A program made the translations under genes and the position numbers. DNA of 64,000 bases from Streptomyces varsoviensis (GTDB lineage: Bacteria; Actinomycetota; Actinomycetes; Streptomycetales; Streptomycetaceae), in assembly GCF_000718635.1 (NCBI RefSeq), contig NZ_JOBF01000014.1, positions 1-64,000 on the forward strand. The letters run 5' to 3'. Shown here one piece after another: positions 23,522 to 32,163 of this stretch (within the stretch, counting starts at the first letter, position 1; each line of letters begins with the position of its first letter). Under the pieces are notes generated by a model. That model did no database searches, was not told the DNA's origin, and was given only the letters and a program-made list of their open reading frames with translations.

Positions 23522-23555
23522 ATCGACAGGCAAACTTGCAAGTTTTCCTGTCGAT
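23522..23555. promoter_or_regulatory. 34-bp near-perfect palindrome, probable MarR operator
   Basis: The outer arms ATCGACAGG (23522-23530) and CCTGTCGAT (23547-23555) and the inner arms AAACTTG/CAAGTTT (23532-23545) share one centre at 23538/23539. Only one base pair out of 17 breaks the symmetry. It lies in the 84-base gap between divergent methyltransferase and MarR genes and ends 16 bases before the MarR ATG. Confidence 0.85.
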
Positions 23556-23571
23556 GCCTTACGGTGACGGC

Positions 23572-24102
23572 ATGCCCGCCCACGAACCCGATCAGGAACA
23601 GGTACGCATCGCCGCCGACCTCACCGCCGCCGTCGGCCAGTTGTCACGCCGCCTGCGGGCGGCGTCCCCGCAGGGGGAACTCACGCCGACGCAGCGCTCC
23701 GCGCTCAGCCGGATCGCCACCGACGGCGCCGCGACGACGGCGGCGATGGCCCGCGCCGAGCTGGTACGGCCGCAGTCGATGCGGCTCACACTCGGCTACC
23801 TGGAGGAGCAAGGGCTGCTCGAACGCGCCCCGCACCCCACCGACGGCCGGCAGGTCGTCTTCTCCCTCACGGCCGAGGGCCGCCGCACGCTCGCGTCCGT
23901 GCGGCAGTCCAAGCGGAGCTGGCTCGCCGGGGCCATCGCCGACCGGCTCACCCCCGACGAGCAGCGGACCCTGACGGAGGCGACGGAGCTTCTGAAGCGA
24001 CTGACGGCGCCCGCCCCGCCGAATGCTGGAGCTGACGCCCAGTCTGGGGCCAACACCAAGCCGGGAACTGACGGCGCGTCCGACAACCTGGCCGTACAGT
24101 GA
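23572..24102 (+). CDS. MarR-family transcriptional regulator
   Basis: The 176-aa protein is a winged-helix MarR: QLSRRLRAASPQGELTPTQRS, HTH with TTAAMARAELVRPQSMRLTL (about 60-80), and wing LERAPHPTDGRQVVFSLTAEGRR. A Gly/Ala/Thr-rich tail of about 30 residues follows. It sits next to a 34-bp palindrome and overlaps the following MFS gene by GTGA, giving a regulator-pump operon. The ATG at 23572 gives a family-like start; an in-frame ATG 18 bases upstream (23554) lies inside the palindrome. Confidence 0.88.
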   Translation: MPAHEPDQEQVRIAADLTAAVGQLSRRLRAASPQGELTPTQRSALSRIATDGAATTAAMARAELVRPQSMRLTLGYLEEQGLLERAPHPTDGRQVVFSLTAEGRRTLASVRQSKRSWLAGAIADRLTPDEQRTLTEATELLKRLTAPAPPNAGADAQSGANTKPGTDGASDNLAVQ

Positions 24103-25598
24103 GCCGCCTCGCCGCCCGTAGCAGCGCGGCGCTCTCCCGTACCCCCGCGGCCTCGGCGTTCGGGCCTCGGCTGATGACGCCGCTGCTCATCGGCTCGGTG
24201 CTCAACCCCATCAACTCCACGATGATCGCCACCGGCCTGGTGGCCATCGGCCACGACTTCGGTGTGGGCGCCGCCTCCACCGCCTGGCTCGTCGCCTCCC
24301 TCTACCTCGCCAGCGCCGTCGCGCAGCCCACCATGGGCAGACTGGCGGACCTGCTGGGGCCGCGCCGGATATTCCTGGGCGGGCTGCTGGTGGTGCTGGC
24401 GGCGGCGCTGACCGGCGCGCTCGCGCCCGGCTTCGGCTGGCTGATCGCCTCCCGGGTGCTGCTCGGCATCGGCACGTCCGCCGCGTACCCCGCCGCGATG
24501 GCCATGCTGCGCGCCGAGTCCCGGCGCACCGGGCAGGAGGCCCCGCGCACCGTGCTGGGGCTGCTCTCCCTCGCCGGCCTCGGGTCCATGGCCGTCGGCC
24601 CCGTACTCGGCGGGCTGCTCGCGGCGACCACCGGCTGGCGCGGCATCTTCGCCGTGAACGTACCGCTCGCCGCGCTCGGCCTCGCCCTCGCACTCCTGTG
24701 GCTGCCGAAGGACGACACGAAGGCCGACGCGACGGGCGACGCGAAGGGCCACGCGAAGGCCGACATGGTTGCCGCGCGGCACGCCTCGGCGGTCGGCACC
24801 GGGAGAGGCCCCGGCGCGGCGGCCGGGGAGCCGTCGATCGACGGGCTCGGCATCGCGCTCTTCGGCGCGACGCTGACCGCCGCGATGCTCTTCCTGATGG
24901 ACCTCGACCACCCGCGCTGGCCGCTGCTCCCCGTCGTCGCGGTGCTCGCCGCCGTCCTCGCCTGGTGGCAACTGCGCCGCCGCGCCCCCTTCATCGACCT
25001 GCGGATGCTGGCGCACAACCGGGCGCTGTCCGTCACCTATCTCCGCCACGGGCTGGCCTACCTCGTCATCTACTGCGTCATGTACGGGTACACGCAGTGG
25101 CTGGAGGAGGCGCACGGCTACTCCTCGTTCCACACGGGGCTGATCATGCTGCCGATGTCGCTGGCCGCCGCCGTGTGCTCGGTGCTCGGCGCCCGCACCA
25201 AGGGCATCCGGGCGCCGCTCACGCTCGCCTCGGTGCTCCTCGCGGCGGGCAGCGCCCTGCTCTTCGCCGCCGACCACACCACCCCGCTCGCCGCGCTGCT
25301 CCTGGCCGGTGTCCTCTTCGGCCTCCCGCAGGGGCTGACCTCGACGGGCAACCAGGCCGCCGTCTTCGCCCAGGCCCCCGCCGACGCGGTCGGCGCGGCG
25401 GCCGGGCTCCAGCGCACCGCGCAGTACCTCGGCGCGGTCACCTCCGCCAGCCTCATCGGCCTCTTCTACGGGCAGCGGGCCACGGACGCCGGGCTGCACC
25501 ACATCGCCGTCGTGTCCGGCGCCCTCGGCCTGCTGCTGATCGTCCTGACCGCCACCGACCGCGCCCTGCGCGCCACCCGCGCGGGGACCGCCTCCTGA
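24099..25598 (+). CDS. MFS transporter, DHA2-like drug efflux
   Basis: The 499-aa membrane protein begins at a GTG that overlaps the MarR stop. About 14 TM segments are visible, starting LLIGSVLNPINSTMIATGLVAIG; the loop MGRLADLLGPRRIF is MFS motif A, and LNPINSTMIATGL replaces the usual LD(x)TIVN motif at TM1. A central hydrophilic loop (about 208-245) is rich in Lys/Asp/Ala. The last TM bundle has FGLPQGLTSTGNQAAVF. Likely role: export of a toxic compound sensed by the MarR protein. A short gap and RBS lead to the isochorismatase-like gene. Confidence 0.85.
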   Translation: MSRLAARSSAALSRTPAASAFGPRLMTPLLIGSVLNPINSTMIATGLVAIGHDFGVGAASTAWLVASLYLASAVAQPTMGRLADLLGPRRIFLGGLLVVLAAALTGALAPGFGWLIASRVLLGIGTSAAYPAAMAMLRAESRRTGQEAPRTVLGLLSLAGLGSMAVGPVLGGLLAATTGWRGIFAVNVPLAALGLALALLWLPKDDTKADATGDAKGHAKADMVAARHASAVGTGRGPGAAAGEPSIDGLGIALFGATLTAAMLFLMDLDHPRWPLLPVVAVLAAVLAWWQLRRRAPFIDLRMLAHNRALSVTYLRHGLAYLVIYCVMYGYTQWLEEAHGYSSFHTGLIMLPMSLAAAVCSVLGARTKGIRAPLTLASVLLAAGSALLFAADHTTPLAALLLAGVLFGLPQGLTSTGNQAAVFAQAPADAVGAAAGLQRTAQYLGAVTSASLIGLFYGQRATDAGLHHIAVVSGALGLLLIVLTATDRALRATRAGTAS

Positions 25599-25630
25599 CG
25601 CCCCCTCACTTACCCATAGGAGCACAGCAC

Positions 25631-26182
25631 ATGACCGCCACCACACTCGACGCCAACACCGCGCTCGTCCTCATCGACCTCCAGAAGGGCATCACCGCCC
25701 TGCCGACCTTCTCCCCCGCCACCGATGTCGTCGCGCGTTCCGCCGAGTTGGCCGCCGCCTTCCGCGCGCGCGGCCTGCCGGTGGTCCTCGTCAATGTCAC
25801 GGGCGGCGCGCCGGGCCGCACCCAGGCAGGCGTGGGAGGTGGGGAACTGCCCGCCGACTGGGCAGAGTTGGTGCCCGAGATCGATCAGCGGCCCGGCGAC
25901 ATCACCGTCACCAAGCAGCAGTGGGGCGCCTTCTACGGCACCGGCCTCGACCTCGAACTGCGTCGCCGGGGCATCACCCAGGTCGTGCTCGCGGGCATCG
26001 CCACCAGCATCGGCGTCGAGTCCACCGCCCGCGCCGCGCACGAGCACGGCTACCACGTGACGATCGTGACGGACGCCGTCACCGACATGGACGCGGACGC
26101 CCACCGCAACAGCATCGAGAAGATCTTCCCCCGGCTCGGCGAGCTGGACTCGACGAAGGCCGTCATCGGCCTGCTCGGCTGA
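25631..26182 (+). CDS. Isochorismatase-like hydrolase-fold protein lacking the catalytic Cys
   Basis: The 183-aa protein has the isochorismatase fold: ALVLIDLQKGI (Asp16), VTKQQWGAF (Lys95), and the cis-peptide region LAGIATSIGVESTARAA. In catalytic cysteine hydrolases the residue at position 128 is Cys; here it is Gly128. That makes ordinary amidohydrolase chemistry unlikely, although this ATSIGVEST subtype occurs repeatedly in actinomycetes. Asp16 and Lys95 remain. It ends the MarR-MFS operon, 32 bases after the pump, with AGGAG before the ATG, and may bind or modify the same compound. Confidence 0.85.
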   Translation: MTATTLDANTALVLIDLQKGITALPTFSPATDVVARSAELAAAFRARGLPVVLVNVTGGAPGRTQAGVGGGELPADWAELVPEIDQRPGDITVTKQQWGAFYGTGLDLELRRRGITQVVLAGIATSIGVESTARAAHEHGYHVTIVTDAVTDMDADAHRNSIEKIFPRLGELDSTKAVIGLLG

Positions 26183-26190
26183 CGGACGAC

Positions 26191-26226
26191 CGTACGGCCC
26201 GGAGCAAGCCTCCTCCGGGCCGTACG
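26191..26226. terminator. Bidirectional terminator between isochorismatase-like and molybdoenzyme genes
   Basis: CGTACGGCCCGGAG (26191-26204) pairs perfectly with CTCCGGGCCGTACG (26213-26226) across an 8-base loop. It lies between two convergent operons. Confidence 0.85.
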
Positions 26227-26269
26227 CACGTCAATTGACGTAGCGTCTACATTTCCGGCCGTACGGGCG

Positions 26270-28402
26270 TCACCGGGCCGCGCCCGCCGCCATCACCTCC
26301 GCGATCCCCATCGGCACGTCGCGCAGCCGCTTCCCCGTCGCGTGGAACACCGCGTTGGCGATCGCCGCCCCCGCGCCGACCGCGCCCAGTTCGCCGATGC
26401 CCTTGGCGCCGAGGGGGCCGGCGTGCGGGTCGTGGTCGTCGACGAAGAAGACGTCGAGTTCGGGGATGTCGGCGTTGACGGGGACGGTGTACCCGGCCAG
26501 GTTCTTGGACACGAAGCGGCCGAAGTACCCGTCGAACCGCGAGTTCTCCAGCAGGGCCTGGCCGATACCCCAGGCCAGTCCGCCTGTCATCTGGCTGCGC
26601 GCGGTCAGCGGGTTGATGATGCGGCCCGCCGCGTAGCCGGCGGTGCAGCGCGCCACGCGCACCAGTCCCAGCTCATCGTCCACGCGGACCTCGGCGAAGA
26701 CCGCGCCGTAGGTGTGCATCGAGTACGTACGGGAGCGGCCCGCCAGGTCGGAGCCCTCCTCCGGGCCCCAGCCCGCCTCGGCCTCAAGGAATCCGGCGGC
26801 ACCGAGGGAGCCCGCGAAGCCCATGCCGCTCACACCCAACTCCTTTAGTTTCTCCTTGAGTTCGGTAGCGGCGGCGTATACGGCCGAGCCGACGCCCATG
26901 GTGGCGGAAGAGCCGGCCGTCATCCACGCGGGCGGCAGCTCGGTGTCGCCGAACCGCACCTCGACCGCGTCCGGGTCGGTGCCGAGCACGTCGGAGGCGA
27001 TGGTGGCGATGACGCCGGGCAGGCCGGTGCCGATCTCCTGGGTTCCGCACTCCACCCGGACGTGCCCGTCGGCGTCGACGCGCACGCGGGCCGTCGCGGC
27101 GAAGCGGAAGGTGTCCATGGTCGCGGCGGCCATGCCCCAGCCGATCAGCTCGTCCCCGTCGCGCATCGAGCGGGGCTCGGGCGTACGGTCCCGCCAGCCG
27201 AACCGGTCGGCCGCCCGGAGCAGGCAGGCGCGCAGCTCACGGGAGGAGAAGGGCCGTCCGGTCAGGGGGTCGGTCTCCGGCTCGTTGCGCAGCCGCAGTT
27301 CGACGGGGTCGATGCCGGTCGCGTAGGCCAGCTCGTCCATCGCCGACTCCAGGGCGAACATGCCGGGCCCCTGGTGCGGGGCGCGCATCGGCGTCGGCTC
27401 GGGCCGGTCGGTGTGCCGGATGCGCCGCCGGACCTCGATGGCGGGGCTGGCGTACATCCAGGTGCTGGCCTCGGTCGCGCCCTCGGCGTGATCCCCGTGC
27501 AGGGAGGCGGCGTTGGCCGAGGTGTGCCGCAGGGCGGTGAGCCGCCCTCGGGCGTCCGCGCCGAGCGTGACGGTCTGCCGGGTGGTGGGCTGGTGCCCGC
27601 AGGAGGTGAACATCTGAGTCCGCGTCAGGGCGAGTTTGACGGGCCGTCCGGTGACCTTGGCCGCGGCGGCGGTGAGCAGCTGGTGCGGCCAGACGTAGCC
27701 CTTGCAGCCGAAGCCGCCGCCGATGAACGGGCAGATGACGCGGACCGATTCGAACGGTACGCCGAAGGCCGTCGACAGGGCGAGCTGGGTGAGCCCGATG
27801 GACTGCACGCTGTCGTGCACGGTGAGCCGGTCGCCGTCCCAGCGGGCGTACGTCGCCGATGGTTCCATGGGGCTGTGGTGCCGGTCGGCGGTGGTGTATG
27901 TGGCGGAGACCACGGTGTGCGCGGCCGCCAGCCCCGCCGCGACATCGCCCTTCGTCTCGTCGGGCGGCGACAGGAGCGGTTCCCGCTCGACGGCGTCGGG
28001 GGCCTCGTCGAAGACCACGGGCCGCCGCGTGTCGGCGTAGTCGGCCCGGACGAGTCCGGCCGCGTACCGCGCCCGCTCCCAGCCGTCGGCGAGGACGATG
28101 GCGATCGGCTGGCCCTCGTAGTCGATCGCGCCGTTCCGGGACCGCCGCATCGGCAGCGGCTGGACGAGGGGGCCGAGCGGCATATCCGGCAGGTCCTCGG
28201 CGGTCAGTACGGCGCTGACGCCGGGCGCGCCGCGGGCGGCCTCGGTGTGCAGGGCGGTGAGGCGGCCGGTCGGTACGGTCGCGCCGACGAGGATGGCGTA
28301 CGCGGCGCCGTGGGCCGGGGTGTCGGCGGCGTAGCGGGCGGTGCCGGTGAGCTTGGCGGGGCCGTCGGGGCGGCGCAGGCCGGCGGGGGACGCGGTGTTC
28401 AT
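26270..28402 (-). CDS. Molybdopterin-binding large subunit of a PaoC-like aldehyde oxidoreductase
   Basis: The 710-aa xanthine oxidase-family Mo subunit begins with the a/b hammerhead domain (LTGTARYAADTPAHGAAYA). It continues with CPFIGGGFGCKG, MRAPHQGPGMFALESAMDEL, ECGTQEIGTGLPGV and the C-terminal GAKGIGELGAVGAGAA, where Glu671 is the conserved catalytic base. It binds the Mo-cytosine dinucleotide or Mo-pterin cofactor and hydroxylates an aldehyde or heterocycle. The FAD subunit upstream carries a PaoB-type Cys set, so PaoC is the closer relative than XdhA. It overlaps that gene by ATGA (28399-28402) and is last in a three-gene operon ending at a terminator. Confidence 0.88.
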   Translation of the reverse strand: MNTASPAGLRRPDGPAKLTGTARYAADTPAHGAAYAILVGATVPTGRLTALHTEAARGAPGVSAVLTAEDLPDMPLGPLVQPLPMRRSRNGAIDYEGQPIAIVLADGWERARYAAGLVRADYADTRRPVVFDEAPDAVEREPLLSPPDETKGDVAAGLAAAHTVVSATYTTADRHHSPMEPSATYARWDGDRLTVHDSVQSIGLTQLALSTAFGVPFESVRVICPFIGGGFGCKGYVWPHQLLTAAAAKVTGRPVKLALTRTQMFTSCGHQPTTRQTVTLGADARGRLTALRHTSANAASLHGDHAEGATEASTWMYASPAIEVRRRIRHTDRPEPTPMRAPHQGPGMFALESAMDELAYATGIDPVELRLRNEPETDPLTGRPFSSRELRACLLRAADRFGWRDRTPEPRSMRDGDELIGWGMAAATMDTFRFAATARVRVDADGHVRVECGTQEIGTGLPGVIATIASDVLGTDPDAVEVRFGDTELPPAWMTAGSSATMGVGSAVYAAATELKEKLKELGVSGMGFAGSLGAAGFLEAEAGWGPEEGSDLAGRSRTYSMHTYGAVFAEVRVDDELGLVRVARCTAGYAAGRIINPLTARSQMTGGLAWGIGQALLENSRFDGYFGRFVSKNLAGYTVPVNADIPELDVFFVDDHDPHAGPLGAKGIGELGAVGAGAAIANAVFHATGKRLRDVPMGIAEVMAAGAAR

Positions 28403-29439
28403 CGGGGGCCTCCGTTCGCGCCGGCCCGGTGCACATCGGGTGCCTCCGGGCGGGCCGCGGCGCGCAGGGCGCGTACGGCGGCGCGCTGGGCCAGCTCGAC
28501 CTTGTAGCCGTTGCCGGGCAGGGGCCGGGCGTCGGCGAAGGAGATGGCGACTGCCGCGCGCAGGGCGTCGGTGTCGGCGAGTTCCGTGCCGCGCAGGGCC
28601 TCCTCGGCGGCGGTGAGCCGCCAGGGGCGGTGGGCGACGCCGCCGAGCGCGATCCGGACGGAGCCGATGGTGTCGCCGGCCGTGAGTTCCAGGGCCACGG
28701 CGGCCGAGACGACCGCGAACTCGTAGCTCGCGCGCTGCCGCACCTTGAGGTAGTGGGAGAGGCGGGCCGAGGGGCGGGCGGGCACCTCGACTCCGGTGAT
28801 CAGCTCGTCGGGGGCGAGGACCGTATGGCGCCGCGGCTCCGCCTCCTCGGGGGTGAGGTGGAAGGCGTCAGCGGGGACCCGCCGCTCGCCGCCGGGCCCG
28901 CTGATCAGGATGGTGGCGTCGAGGGCGGCGAGGGCGACCGCGAGGTCGGAGGGGTGGGTGGCGGCGCACTCCTGGGTCCAGCCGAAGATGGCGTGCTGGG
29001 CCGTGTCGTCCGCCTGGAGCGCGGCGCAGCCCGCACCGGGCGTCCGCTTGTTGCAGGGCAGCGGGGTGTCGGCGCGGAAGTACGGGCAGCGGGTGCGCTG
29101 TTGGAGGTTGCCGCCGATGGTCGCCATGTTGCGGAGTTGGGGCGAGGCGGCGAGGAGCAGCGACTGGGCGAGGACCGGTCGCTCACGGGCGACCTCCGGG
29201 TGGGCGGCGAGGTCGCTCATCCGGGCCAGCGCTCCGACGCGGAGCCGGCCGTGCGGCCCTACGTCGACGGCGGTGAGCGGCAGTCCGGTGATGTCCACGA
29301 GGTGGTCGGGGGCCTCGATGCCGTCCTTGAGCCAATTCAGCAACTCCGTGCCACCGGCGACAAGTTGGGCGCCGGGCCTACGCAGCGCGGTGAGCGCCGC
29401 GGCCATGTCGGGCGCCTTGACGTACGTGAACTCCTTCAT
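28399..29439 (-). CDS. FAD-binding subunit, PaoB-like with extra Cys cluster
   Basis: The 346-aa FAD_binding_5/CO dehydrogenase flavoprotein C-domain protein has LVAGGTELLNWLKDG for FAD and ASPQLRNMATIGGNLQQRTRC. Four Cys lie at 118, 129, 138 and 158 (RCPYF, PCNKR, GCAAL, QECAATHPSD), the arrangement seen in E. coli PaoB (YagS), whose FAD subunit binds an additional [4Fe-4S] cluster. Ordinary XdhB/CoxM subunits lack this. ATG at 29439 overlaps the small-subunit stop. It transfers electrons from the 2Fe-2S subunit to the external acceptor. Confidence 0.85.
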   Translation of the reverse strand: MKEFTYVKAPDMAAALTALRRPGAQLVAGGTELLNWLKDGIEAPDHLVDITGLPLTAVDVGPHGRLRVGALARMSDLAAHPEVARERPVLAQSLLLAASPQLRNMATIGGNLQQRTRCPYFRADTPLPCNKRTPGAGCAALQADDTAQHAIFGWTQECAATHPSDLAVALAALDATILISGPGGERRVPADAFHLTPEEAEPRRHTVLAPDELITGVEVPARPSARLSHYLKVRQRASYEFAVVSAAVALELTAGDTIGSVRIALGGVAHRPWRLTAAEEALRGTELADTDALRAAVAISFADARPLPGNGYKVELAQRAAVRALRAAARPEAPDVHRAGANGGPR

Positions 29440-29960
29440 GACCGACCGCCCCCTGACTCGGCTGGGGTGCTCTCGTTCTCGGCAGCGCGCTCGGCCACGT
29501 CGGCGATGGCGGCGGTGATCTGCGGGTAGGCGGCGCAGCGGCAGAGGTTGCCGCTCATCCATTCGCGGATCTCGTCGGGCGAGCCGGCGCGCCCCTCCCG
29601 TACGCAGGCGACCGCGGACATGAGCTGCCCCGGCGTGCAGAAGCCGCACTGGAAGGCGTCGTGGTCGAGGAACGCCCGTTGCATGGCGTGGAGTTCACCG
29701 TCGGTGGCCAGGCCCTCGACCGTGACCACATCGGCGTCCTGGGCGGCGACCGCGAGCGTCAGGCAGGACAGTACGCGGCGGCCGTCGAGGTGCACGGTGC
29801 AGGCGCCGCATTCGCCGCGGTCGCAGCCCTTCTTCGCGCCCGTCAGGCCGAGCCGTTCGCGGAGCGTGTCCAGAAGGGTGGCCCGCACGTCGGGCGCGGG
29901 CACCTCGCGTTTCTCGCCGTTGACCGTCAGATACAGCGTCGGCTGGAGACTCGTGCCCAC
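29436..29960 (-). CDS. 2Fe-2S small subunit of the molybdenum hydroxylase (PaoA-like)
   Basis: The 174-aa protein carries two [2Fe-2S] sets: plant-ferredoxin type Cys46-x4-Cys51-x2-Cys54-x11-Cys66, and the alpha-helical set Cys105-x2-Cys108 and Cys140-x-Cys142 (CGFCTPGQ, NLCRCAAYP). GTG at 29960 is chosen because GGAGGAGG precedes it by six bases; the frame continues upstream without support. There is no Tat signal, unlike E. coli PaoA, so the enzyme should be cytosolic. It is the first gene of the operon. The maturation chaperone (PaoD/XdhC type) is not encoded nearby. Confidence 0.88.
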   Translation of the reverse strand: MGTSLQPTLYLTVNGEKREVPAPDVRATLLDTLRERLGLTGAKKGCDRGECGACTVHLDGRRVLSCLTLAVAAQDADVVTVEGLATDGELHAMQRAFLDHDAFQCGFCTPGQLMSAVACVREGRAGSPDEIREWMSGNLCRCAAYPQITAAIADVAERAAENESTPAESGGGRS

Positions 29961-30067
29961 GGGAGGCCTCCTCCACAGAGTGCGGTGCACAGGGGACGGA
30001 ACGAGCACCGTCCCCTGTTTACACGCCCAAGTGGGCTTTCAGGCAAGGGTTTTGACACCTCCAAGCC

Positions 30068-30108
30068 GCCCAGCCGTTCAACGGTCCAGCGGCCCAGCCG
30101 TTCAGCGG
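30068..30108. repeat. 24-bp-spaced direct repeat of the gamma-glutamyltransferase 3' end
   Basis: GCCCAGCCGTTCAACGG (30068-30084) repeats GCCCAGCCGTTCAGCGG (30092-30108), and the second copy contains the stop codon of the ggt gene. The first copy includes the palindrome CCGTT-C-AACGG. Confidence 0.6.
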
Positions 30109-31958
30109 CGGCCGGCCGGGCGTACCACCATCGCGGAGCCGCCGCCGCGCCGGACGGTCTCGGCGGCGGCCAGCCAGCGGCCGTCCGGCAGCCGCTGCAC
30201 GCCGGTCGCCGCGCCGATCTCCGGGTTGAGCTTGAAGACGTGCCCCAGCGCTTCGAGCCGGCCGCGCACCGGGCTGTTCCACAGCCCCGGCTCCAGTTCG
30301 GTCGTCGCGGCGTTGCGCTGGCTGGCGCGGGGCGCGGCGATGGCGTCGACGAGCGGCATGCCGCGGTCGACGTGGTTCAGGAGGGTCTGGAGGACCGTGG
30401 TGATGATGGTCGCGCCGCCGGGCGAGCCGAGCGCGAACAGCGGCCGGTCGTGGCGGTCGAGGACGATCGTCGGGGAGATCGAGGAGCGCGGGCGCTTGCC
30501 GGGCCCGGGGAGGTTCGGGTCGTGGACGGCCGGGTCGGCGGGGGCGAAGGAGAAGTCGGTCAGTTCGTTGTTGAGCAGGAAGCCGCGGCCGGGCACGGTG
30601 ATGCCGCTGCCGCCGGTCTGCTCGATGGTGAGGGTGTAGCCGACGACGTCGCCCCACTTGTCGGCGACCGTCAGGTGGGTGGTGTTCTCGCCCTCGTACG
30701 TGGTCGGGGCGGCCTCGCCGGTCGACGCGCACGGCCGGGGGTGGCGCGGGTCGCCGGGCGGCAGCGGGCTGGTGAGCACCGCGTCGTCCCTGATGAGGCA
30801 GGCCCGCGAGTCGGCGAACCGCTGCGAGGTCAGCCCCTTCGTGGGTACGTCCTCGTGTGCCGGGTCGCCGACCCACCGGCCGCGGTCGGCGAAGGCGATG
30901 CGGCTGGCCTCGATGTAGCGGTGCAGGTACTGCTGCTCGTCGAGCCGTGAAAGGTCGTTGTTCTCAAGGATGTTGAGGGCTTCGGCGACGGAGGTGCCGC
31001 CGGAGGCGGACGGCGCCATGCCGTAGACGCCGAGGCCGCGGTAGGCGGTGCGGGTGGGGGCCTGCCGCTTCGTCGCGTAGTCGCCCAGGTCGTCGCGGGT
31101 CAGGTCGCCGGGGCGTACCACGCGTGAGGACGCCGGGTCGGCGGGCGGCTTGCGCACGGTCCGTACGATGTCGCGGCCCAGCTCCCCGTCGTACAGGGCG
31201 TCGACGCCCTTCTCGCCGAGCAGTTCGTAGGTGCGCGCGAGGTCGGGGTTCTTGAGCGTCGACCCCACGGCGGGCGGGCGGCCGCCGGGCAGGAAGAGCT
31301 TGGCGGTGGCCGGGAAGTCCTTGAAGCGGGCGGCGTTGTCGGCGGTCTGCTTCTGGAAGGTCGAGTCGACGGTGAAGCCGTCGCGGGCGATGCGTTCGGC
31401 GGGCTTCAGGACCTGGCGCAGCGACCGGGTGCCCCAGGCATCGAGGACGGTGTCCCAGGTGGCGGGCGTGCCGGGGGTGCCGACGCTGAGGCCGCTGGTG
31501 ACGGCCTCGGCGAAGGGGATGGGCTGCCCGTGCTCCAGGAAGAGGTCCTTCCCGGCGCTGAGCGGGGCGCGCTCGCGGCCGTCGACGGTGTACACCTTGC
31601 GGTGTTCGGCGTTGTAGTAGACGAAATACCCGCCACCGCCGATGCCGGACGAGTACGGCTCGGTGACGCCGAGCGCCGCCGCGGTCGCCACGGCCGCGTC
31701 CACGGCGTTGCCGCCGCGCCGCAGCACGTCGATGCCGGCTGCCGACGCGTCGGCGTCCACGCTGGAGACCGCGCCGCCGTAGCCGACGGCTATGGGCGTC
31801 TTCACGGGCGTACGGTTCGTGGCGGCCGTAGCGGCGGGGTGACGGTCCGGTGCGTTGTGCGCGGCGGCGCTCGGCGCGACACCGAGCCCGGCCACCAGCG
31901 CGGCCGTCGCGCCCAGCGCTGCCAGGCGGCGGGGGGACATCGTTCGGGGGCTGGCCAT
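30102..31958 (-). CDS. ggt: Secreted gamma-glutamyltransferase
   Basis: This 618-aa Ntn-hydrolase proenzyme has a signal peptide (1-33, ending SAAA). The large-subunit region includes SSVDADASAAGIDVLRRGG, NAVDAAVATA and GIGGGGYFVYY. The autoprocessing and nucleophile Thr426 is in GENTTHLTVAD, and the small subunit has SSISPTIVLD and GSPGGATIITTVLQ. It cleaves gamma-glutamyl bonds of glutathione or peptides outside the cell. ATG at 31958 has GGAGGTG upstream; earlier starts in the same frame lack a signal peptide. It is transcribed alone but lies beside amino acid import genes that could take up the released products. Confidence 0.92.
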   Translation of the reverse strand: MASPRTMSPRRLAALGATAALVAGLGVAPSAAAHNAPDRHPAATAATNRTPVKTPIAVGYGGAVSSVDADASAAGIDVLRRGGNAVDAAVATAAALGVTEPYSSGIGGGGYFVYYNAEHRKVYTVDGRERAPLSAGKDLFLEHGQPIPFAEAVTSGLSVGTPGTPATWDTVLDAWGTRSLRQVLKPAERIARDGFTVDSTFQKQTADNAARFKDFPATAKLFLPGGRPPAVGSTLKNPDLARTYELLGEKGVDALYDGELGRDIVRTVRKPPADPASSRVVRPGDLTRDDLGDYATKRQAPTRTAYRGLGVYGMAPSASGGTSVAEALNILENNDLSRLDEQQYLHRYIEASRIAFADRGRWVGDPAHEDVPTKGLTSQRFADSRACLIRDDAVLTSPLPPGDPRHPRPCASTGEAAPTTYEGENTTHLTVADKWGDVVGYTLTIEQTGGSGITVPGRGFLLNNELTDFSFAPADPAVHDPNLPGPGKRPRSSISPTIVLDRHDRPLFALGSPGGATIITTVLQTLLNHVDRGMPLVDAIAAPRASQRNAATTELEPGLWNSPVRGRLEALGHVFKLNPEIGAATGVQRLPDGRWLAAAETVRRGGGSAMVVRPAGRR

Positions 31959-32163
31959 CCGTGGCACCTCCGGGCAGATGACAGAGGCCGGAGCGTAACT
32001 CGCGCATCCCTCGGCACGACAGGGCGCGTACTCCCCGGGCGTGGCGGCGTGTACGGGCCCGTGGGGGCGGCCCCTCACCCGTACGCGCCGACCGGCGGCC
32101 CCGCACGCGCCCTGCCCAGCTCCCCTGCGTACGAGACCAGCCTGACGCCTCTCTCACACGCCC

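Noticed and set aside
26270..29960. XdhABC (xanthine dehydrogenase) label
   Set aside because: The FAD subunit has the PaoB-type four-Cys arrangement, which xanthine dehydrogenases lack.
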